Shown piece by piece: positions 58,262-64,000 of a stretch of DNA of 64,000 nt; the first letter of the stretch is position 1; the number at the start of each line of letters is the position of its first letter. A program made the translations under genes and the position numbers. The notes below the pieces were generated by a model. That model saw only the letters and a program-made list of their open reading frames with translations. It searched no databases and was not told the origin of the DNA. Source of the DNA: Dryomyza anilis (lineage: Eukaryota; Arthropoda; Insecta; Diptera; Dryomyzidae). The stretch is taken from positions 15,729,529 through 15,793,528 of the forward strand of contig OX638132.1 of NCBI GenBank assembly GCA_951804985.1. The letters run 5' to 3'.

Positions 58262-60603
58262 AATTATCAATATGAAGAATTTATTCATAACTAGCTGGAC
58301 CCGTTCACAGCTTCGCCCGTGCTAAGTTTTTCTAATTGTAAAACTATATCGTTTATAAAGATACAGTTACACCCCTTTTTCCCTTTTTAGTGCATGCCTA
58401 CGTTGCTTTTTTCCCGCCCCTTTTTCCAATCTCTATCACATTCCATGTAGCTATTAAAATTTTTAAAAATTATCCTTTGTTTCGATTTGTACAACTCTGC
58501 TCTTAGTAAGTTAGGAGTTTAAGCATTTTCAAAATTTTTGTTATATGGGAGGTGTCACGCCCCATTGTCCAATTCCATCCAAATTCTACGCAGGGCTCTC
58601 TACTCCCAAAAAATCCATCCGCTTTTTTTGGATTTTATCCACTTAAAAAATCCAAGATTTTTGGATTTTTTTTATTTTATTGATTTTTGAACATTTTTCG
58701 AATTATAACTCAGGAAATATATTCAGGGTACAATTTATGTTTTGAAAATTTAAGAATTTGTTATAAACCACCAAATCGAAAATAATTATTTGAACCACTG
58801 CTGGATGAAATCTCTGGTGAAGATGGTATTGATATGATTCATATATTATATAAGCCAATATAGGCCTGTATATAGATCCACATAAGTTAATGATGTAGTC
58901 GCCGAAACCATGGATTTAGTTCAAGTCAATTCTAAGCCAATTTTTAAAGCGGTAGATATTGATTGAATCTAATAGGTTCTGAAGAGTTGTCGTGTTATAA
59001 AGAGGACATTCAAAATAGATTTGATCAGGCACTTAGGCCGTTTCATTTTCTCGTCCATAAGAGTAATTCAGTATATAGAAGAAAACGTATTTTTTCCAGC
59101 CCTGATTCTACGTGTCCATTACAATGTTTAATATAATCTTTTGTTTCGATTTTTTTCTCTTAGCTCTTAGTAGGTAAAGAGTATTAGCAATTTTAAGGTT
59201 TTTTTTTTGTATGGGAGGTGCCACGCCCCATTGTCCAATCCCGTCCATATTCTACGTGATGATCGGAGTTTTAAGTATGAACATTTGATTTGATTTTGAT
59301 AACTCTACCCTTAGTATGTCAGGAGTTATAGCATTTTTAAAGTAATGGTTATATGGAAAGTGACACGCCCCTTTATCAAGTTCGGCCCACATTTAGAAAA
59401 AATATAAACAACAACAAAATACATCACTGAGCCCAATTTCATTACTGTGGCTATCTAATACAGATATTTTGAATTAAAAGTTCAGTTCTGCCACGCCCAT
59501 TTTTGTACCTTAGGAAGCAAATTTCAAAAAATCGCTTGGTAGTGCGCTCTCACGTCAGGAAATCAACATCCTGTCCAAATTTCAAGTTCCTAGGATCAAA
59601 TTTATATTTTTTCGATTTTTCGGTTTTTTCTTTGGGTTTTTCCGACTTTTCTTTTTTCCTAAACCACTCTTGCATTGACACGAACAAAATACAAAAAGAA
59701 TCAATCAATTCCATCGGTTCGTTCTCCCGTGATGCTCTGGCACACACAGGACATTTCATTTTTATATATATAGATAGATTATTATGAATTTTTCTACCAA
59801 CTACAATATGAAGAATTTATTCATAATTATTAAGGAATTTTTCTACCAACTACCAGATTCATCATACTGATACCACCGTTCAATAAATGACATATTAATG
59901 AATGCATTCATTATATATATGAACAAAATATTCAATGCAATGAATTTGAATTGTCATATTAACGAATATAATCATAATACTTATAAATAATTTTAAAATT
60001 TATTTTTACGAATTTTTCAAAACAAAAAAATTGAACCAAAAGAATTTTTTTTTTCGAAAAAACAAAATGTCAAAAAAAAATATATTTTTTTTTAACATTT
60101 ATAAATAATTTTTTTTTTTTTTAATATATATTTTTTAAATATATTTTTTATAAATATAATTTTTTATTATTAAAAATTTGTAATTTTATTAAATAAAAAT
60201 ATTAGAAAACATTTTACTAATTTATGCATGTCGAACGAGCATTATATAAGAAATAACATACAAGAACTACCTGAGAACTGAGAAGTACAGCAAAAAGTGA
60301 ACGAAAAATAAATATTTTGATTGAAATTTGGTTTGATGAATCGCATTCTTCAATATAAAGAACATGTGTGGTGCATTTTATGTTTTTGTTCATTAATATG
60401 ATGAAACGTATTCTTCACATACAATTCATTATATTGAAGAACACTTTTTCGACAGTTACCATATGATGAACGATATTTATGATAGCATTCATAATATTGA
60501 TGTCGTTAGTCATAAATATTATAAATTGTTCTTCAGTACACTGAATCATGATTTGAAGAACGGAATTCATCAATATAATGTACATTTTTATTCTGTGTAG
60601 AGA
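58262..60603 (+). mobile_element. AT-rich host repeat, copy HB, with Helitron H6
   Basis: Homologous to HA and HC: TTTTTCTACCAACTAC, GATACCACCGTTCAATAAAT, ATTTTACTAATTTATGCATG, GAAACGTATTCTTCACATAC. A short unit (GAAGAATTTATTCATAA...CTACCAACTAC) is present twice, before/after H6 and again at 59807. It has no insertion at 60253/60254, providing the empty site for H5 and H3. Confidence 0.65.
58291..59778 (-). mobile_element. Non-autonomous Helitron copy H6 (second subfamily)
   Basis: CTAGCTGGACCCGTTCACAG at the left and TATATATATAGATAGA at the right: 5'-TC...CTAG-3' on the minus strand. Flanks TTCATAA|TTATTA equal the neighbouring uninserted unit at 59826/59827, so the target is A|T with no duplication. 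The minisatellite is replaced by repeated blocks (GGGAGGTGTCACGCCCCATT; CCAAATTC.A.GTTCCTAGG). No ORF for Rep/helicase. Confidence 0.78.
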
Positions 60604-61061
60604 TAAAGTAATAAAGAAAGATAGATAGAGAGAAATCAGGCCAAACAAAAGAAGGACAGTAAGACAAGACAGCCAAGTGCACACAAAGAAAAAAAAGTTC
60701 ATACTATTTATGAATTTGTTCATTAAAGTTATGAATTTGGCATTACGACTCAACCAATCAACAAATTCATCCCATTCACGAATGGTTCATAAAACCTAAT
60801 TAAACAATTCATAATCGTCGTTTGTAGATAACGTGGAGTCTGAACTGCTGAATATGAATTTCTCAATTAACACAATTCATAACAATAATGAACACGTTTA
60901 TTATGTTAGTTTTGCACAAAATGTTCGATTCATATATACGAAATATAATGGTTATTTTCATATATATTAGGTACAGTCTATGATGAAAAATTTTGTTCAT
61001 AAATGCAATGAACGCCGTTAATTGCCTTCATTCCATTTACGAACAAAATTTTTTGGATATG
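60604..61061. repeat. ATGAACAAA/TTCATAA-rich sequence
   Basis: 60695-61040 is rich in TTTGTTCATTAAAGTTATGA-type palindromic words, a relative of the host repeat. Confidence 0.4.
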
Positions 61062-62321
61062 CCCAGTCTGCCATTCGTTTCGATATTGATGCGAGAACGA
61101 TACGATATGTCGAAGAAATCGTACGATATCGAATCTGATTTCGGTCTATTATCGTATGCCAAAACGTACTAAATTGCACGCATAGATCGTTTCGACATAT
61201 CGCAGTATTTTCGAAACGAGAATAAAAACAATTCTGGTTCGATATCGCATTGAATAGTGCAATGATATCGAGATTTTCACATTGACATTATTGACATAAA
61301 TAAGTGCGTCATCAATATATGACATTTTCAATGACAAAATAAAACTAAAAAAAAAAAACTATTTTACCAAGCATCTTTATAACTACTAACTATCTTCCGT
61401 CACTCATCAGTCCATCTTCTGAATTCAATTGCATCGACAATACTCCTAACAACCTCCTTTTCAGTATTAGTATCAGCTGTCATTTGCTTCTACTGTTAAC
61501 TGGGCTTTTCCTGTATATTGAAATGTTAAAATTTTATATAAACAAAAACATGTTCGAAATACAGTCAACGAACTCAGTCATTGTTTTCATTTTTAAATTT
61601 TTGAATACAAATTTTTTGACATCAAAAATAAAAATAAATAAAAACAAACAAACGGAAAGCACACTACGTTTTGAAATTTAATTGAAATGAAATAAAGTGA
61701 AATAAAACCAAATATATTTTCAAATCAATTGCATACATGCATATCAAATTATGACAATATTTTCTATAGGCCATAGCTGTTTTTTAAGTTTTTGTCAAGA
61801 GTATGTCTATTAATAATAACGTTAAATAAAAGATGTTTCTAAGTTATTGTAATATTTTCTTGCCACAGAAGAAAAACATTAAATTTTCCTTCACTTCATT
61901 ACAAAAATTAAATCTACCGGCCGAATACCCTCATGTCCTGTAAGTAGGTGTACAGAATTTTGGAGCAAACAATATATTAGGCAATATATGGGTGGAAGTT
62001 TTGTTTTATGCAGATAAAATGCACCATAAACCCAATATATCGTCTTTTTTATAACTGTTGGTGCAAAGAAAATACAGTCCATATTGAAGACATTTGCAAT
62101 ATTCTGCAATTGTTATTGAAATTATTGTTCTATATTGCTTCGAAAAAACATTGCTATATCGATATGAAAAATGTATAAATATCGAATCTTGTCATAAAAT
62201 TTTTTTGTACGAGAAATTTTAAAAATTAGTTGCGATAAAGCAACGAGATTGAACGTTTTTATCGAAGTTAGTACGAGAAAGCTTCGAGGTATCGAAGTGC
62301 TCCGAGACGTGGCAGACTGGG
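61062..62321. mobile_element. Element bounded by CCCAGTCTGCCA inverted ends (E2)
   Basis: CCCAGTCTGCCA at 61062 and TGGCAGACTGGG ending 62321, as in E1 (13949-15286). The left end has TCGTACGATATCG-like short palindromes. Frames inside (62-72 codons) are unsupported. Confidence 0.5.
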
Positions 62322-63324
62322 TGAAGTCGTAGTTAGAATTGGAATAACGTTCTGATGTCAGATAAACATATTTTAGGTATTTTTGATAAATTTCTATTAA
62401 AAGTCTATAACTTAATATAAATATATACAAAATAAACGAAAAGCTAATCATAAAACGGAAATGATTAATGATGAGTATCCAATGAACTAAAATCAAATGG
62501 CTTTACATGTAGTATATATAATAAATAAATAAAATACCAACATTTACCATACAATATTGGTCAAAGGACTAAAACCAATATCCGGCAGAATGAGAAATTA
62601 ATGAAATATGCAAAAAAATGTTGATAAAATCCATTTATGCAGCATGTTTTTGACAGGTACACCTAATAGTAAAAGATGCAACAGTACAACATGGACAGGA
62701 TTGCGCCAACATAGAAATACAAACAAAACGTCAAAAATGAAAAATAAATCTGTTCATGGCATAGTCATTTTCGATGAAGACCTCACAAATGCTAAAACAA
62801 CATTAGACTTTATAGTCGCCTACACACTAAGAGAGTATTTTACGAAAAATAAAAAAGTCACTTTATGACAAAGCCAATGACAAAACGGACTTTCGTCTAA
62901 AACTATGCTAAGCGAGTACGTGACATGAACCTAATGAAAATAAATATTTATATCTACTTTATATAATAAATTGCGAAACAAAAATGTTTGCCTTTTTACG
63001 TCGTAGAAATATCGGTACACATTTTATATTAAGTCAGGTTAGTTGATTTTGATTCGTGTAATTTGCTGTATTAATTAAAAATAAACAACTTATAATATTT
63101 TATAAATTAAAGCTTTTAGAAGAATCATATTTTTCCTAGTATTTTCATACAAAAAGTTTATCTATTCAAGTTTGACACATCGAGTTAAATGAATGTGGTA
63201 TATTTTGAACAAATCTAGTTCTACTACATTTTTCAGTGTTTTTAAATACATCTGTAGTTATTTTATATGATATTTTGTTTGGTATTTGTTTTCGCATTGC
63301 TTTTATTATTATATCTGTGCGCAA
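62322..63324. other. AT-rich, nothing recognised
   Basis: Frames at 62122-62496 (-) and 62608-62868 (+) have no recognised homology. Confidence 0.4.
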
Positions 63325-63520
63325 ACATGTTTTTTACTATTAAAATTAGTCAATAGGATAAATTATTATTTTAATCAGAAAATACCATTCAATACTAGAA
63401 AATACCATGACATTGCCATTGAGTTTATATGAAAAATTTATTTTTTGTATACTATTAAATCAATAATTGTCCTATTGACCAATTTTAATGGGATTTGGGT
63501 TTTTTTTTCTGTGTGTAGAA
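63325..63520 (-). mobile_element. MITE family A copy, reverse orientation
   Basis: GTCAATAGGATAAATTATTA ... GACCAATTTTAATGGGATTT, ending TTTTTTTTCTGTGTG; the left terminus is missing. Confidence 0.65.
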
Positions 63521-63629
63521 ATTAAAAGAAAAAGTAGTTATTTTAAATTTAAAATTTTTATTTCAGCGTCTATTGGGTCCCTAGAGCACCTAAGAACCAT
63601 TAGGTGTTGAAGATGTTTTAAAATGGTAA

Positions 63630-63768
63630 TTGTCAAAGGGAAATACATGGTCTGATTCCATCAGGTCGTATATTCTCTCGTTCTATTTCGACATCGACCC
63701 TTCGTAGTCCACTCGTCTGTTAATAGAACCATGCATTACAATGAGAATTCGTTCATCAGTCCCACAAT
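63630..63768 (+). pseudogene. LINE RT fragment, copy 3 (C-terminal piece)
   Basis: Matches copy 1 at 38240-38395 (CATGGTCTGATTCCATCAGG, TATTCTCTCGTTCTA, CCTTCGTAGTCCACTC, GAGAATTCGTTC). Only about 140 bp of the RT C-terminal coding region remains. Confidence 0.75.
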
Positions 63769-64000
63769 ACATACACAAAAAAAAATCTTCAATATGATGA
63801 ATTTATTCACGCTGCAAAAAAAAAGGGCTCTCCCAAACATAATTTTGCAGGCATTACATATATCTTTGGAGCATTATGCAAACAAAAGTATTATTTCATT
63901 TTCAAACATTACTATAATAACAGCCAAACATATTTTTGTTTTCGTTCAAACCTATTTATGTTCAGAATGAATAATTTTCGGCGTTCTTGCAAACAAAAAT
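63769..64000. other. Right edge, nothing recognised
   Basis: Begins with an AATATGATGAATTTATTCA word of the host repeat family; the rest is AT-rich. Confidence 0.35.

Noticed and set aside
61484..62868. Frames of 65-124 codons on both strands
   Set aside because: AT-rich, Ile/Phe/Lys-dominated, no homology recognised and no exon boundaries.

Overview
The window is AT-rich, non-coding-dominated animal DNA. It reads as a brachyceran fly (Diptera), possibly a calyptrate, judged from the repeat types (short TIR elements, RTE, LOA-like and jockey-like LINEs, non-autonomous Helitrons, a tRNA-derived SINE) and from one recognisable host gene. No bacterial or viral features are seen.

Host gene: two minus-strand exons with canonical splice sites and matching phases belong to one gene. 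The upstream exon (18469-18597) encodes an LDL-receptor class A domain. The downstream exon (8195-8394) encodes the KRPPVEETASFLQSL... helical segment. Together they match the insect prohormone-4 / IDLSRF-like peptide precursor family. The intron between them is 10,074 bp and largely made of transposon remnants. The signal-peptide/IDLSRF exon is not visible and probably lies beyond 64,000. The last exon lies in the 200-N gap (7940-8139) or left of base 1. Most of 18.6-64 kb is therefore probably intron or upstream DNA of this gene.

Left edge: at about 320-546 on the minus strand there is a heat-shock-promoter-like layout. It has two GAGAAAGAG-type blocks, six GAA modules at exact 10-bp spacing plus two in-phase TTC modules, a TATATGAG box and an Inr-like TCAGTT. 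The transcribed unit would run off the left end.

Mobile DNA: (i) a non-autonomous Helitron family (5'-TC, CTAG-3', GCACG/CGTGC hairpin about 10 nt before CTAG, A|T target, no duplication) with a 15-bp internal minisatellite, in at least seven copies; (ii) a tRNA-derived SINE in five copies, all with at least a candidate target-site duplication; (iii) three copies of an AT-rich host repeat (35.2-39.2, 44.4-47.1, 58.3-60.6 kb) that carry four Helitron insertions, two at the same dinucleotide; (iv) LINE remnants: RTE endonuclease ORF (22.8-24.5 kb), LOA-like RNase H remnant with a 12-bp duplication (20.5-21.8 kb), and three jockey/CR1-like RT fragments (37.4, 41.9, 63.6 kb); (v) a near-complete DD37E Tc1/mariner element (56.7-58.0 kb) broken mainly at homopolymers; (vi) many foldback or MITE elements, including one at 5.8-6.9 kb whose arms are arrays of an ATGTCGAAA-like motif, flanked by an 8-bp duplication; (vii) a (CTAT)n tract of about 570 bp and two adjoining 9-bp satellite arrays.

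Layout: 0-3.2 kb promoter-like block and tandem Helitrons; 3.6-7.9 kb MITEs, SINE, foldback; 8.2-18.6 kb gene exons with a foldback-rich intron; 19.6-28.7 kb LINE and MITE cluster; 29.4-30.4 kb double-hairpin element; 30.4-34.4 kb little recognised; 34.4-47.1 kb dense nested repeats; 47-52 kb sparse; 52.2-53.6 kb satellites; 54-64 kb foldbacks, the mariner element, a Helitron and RT debris.
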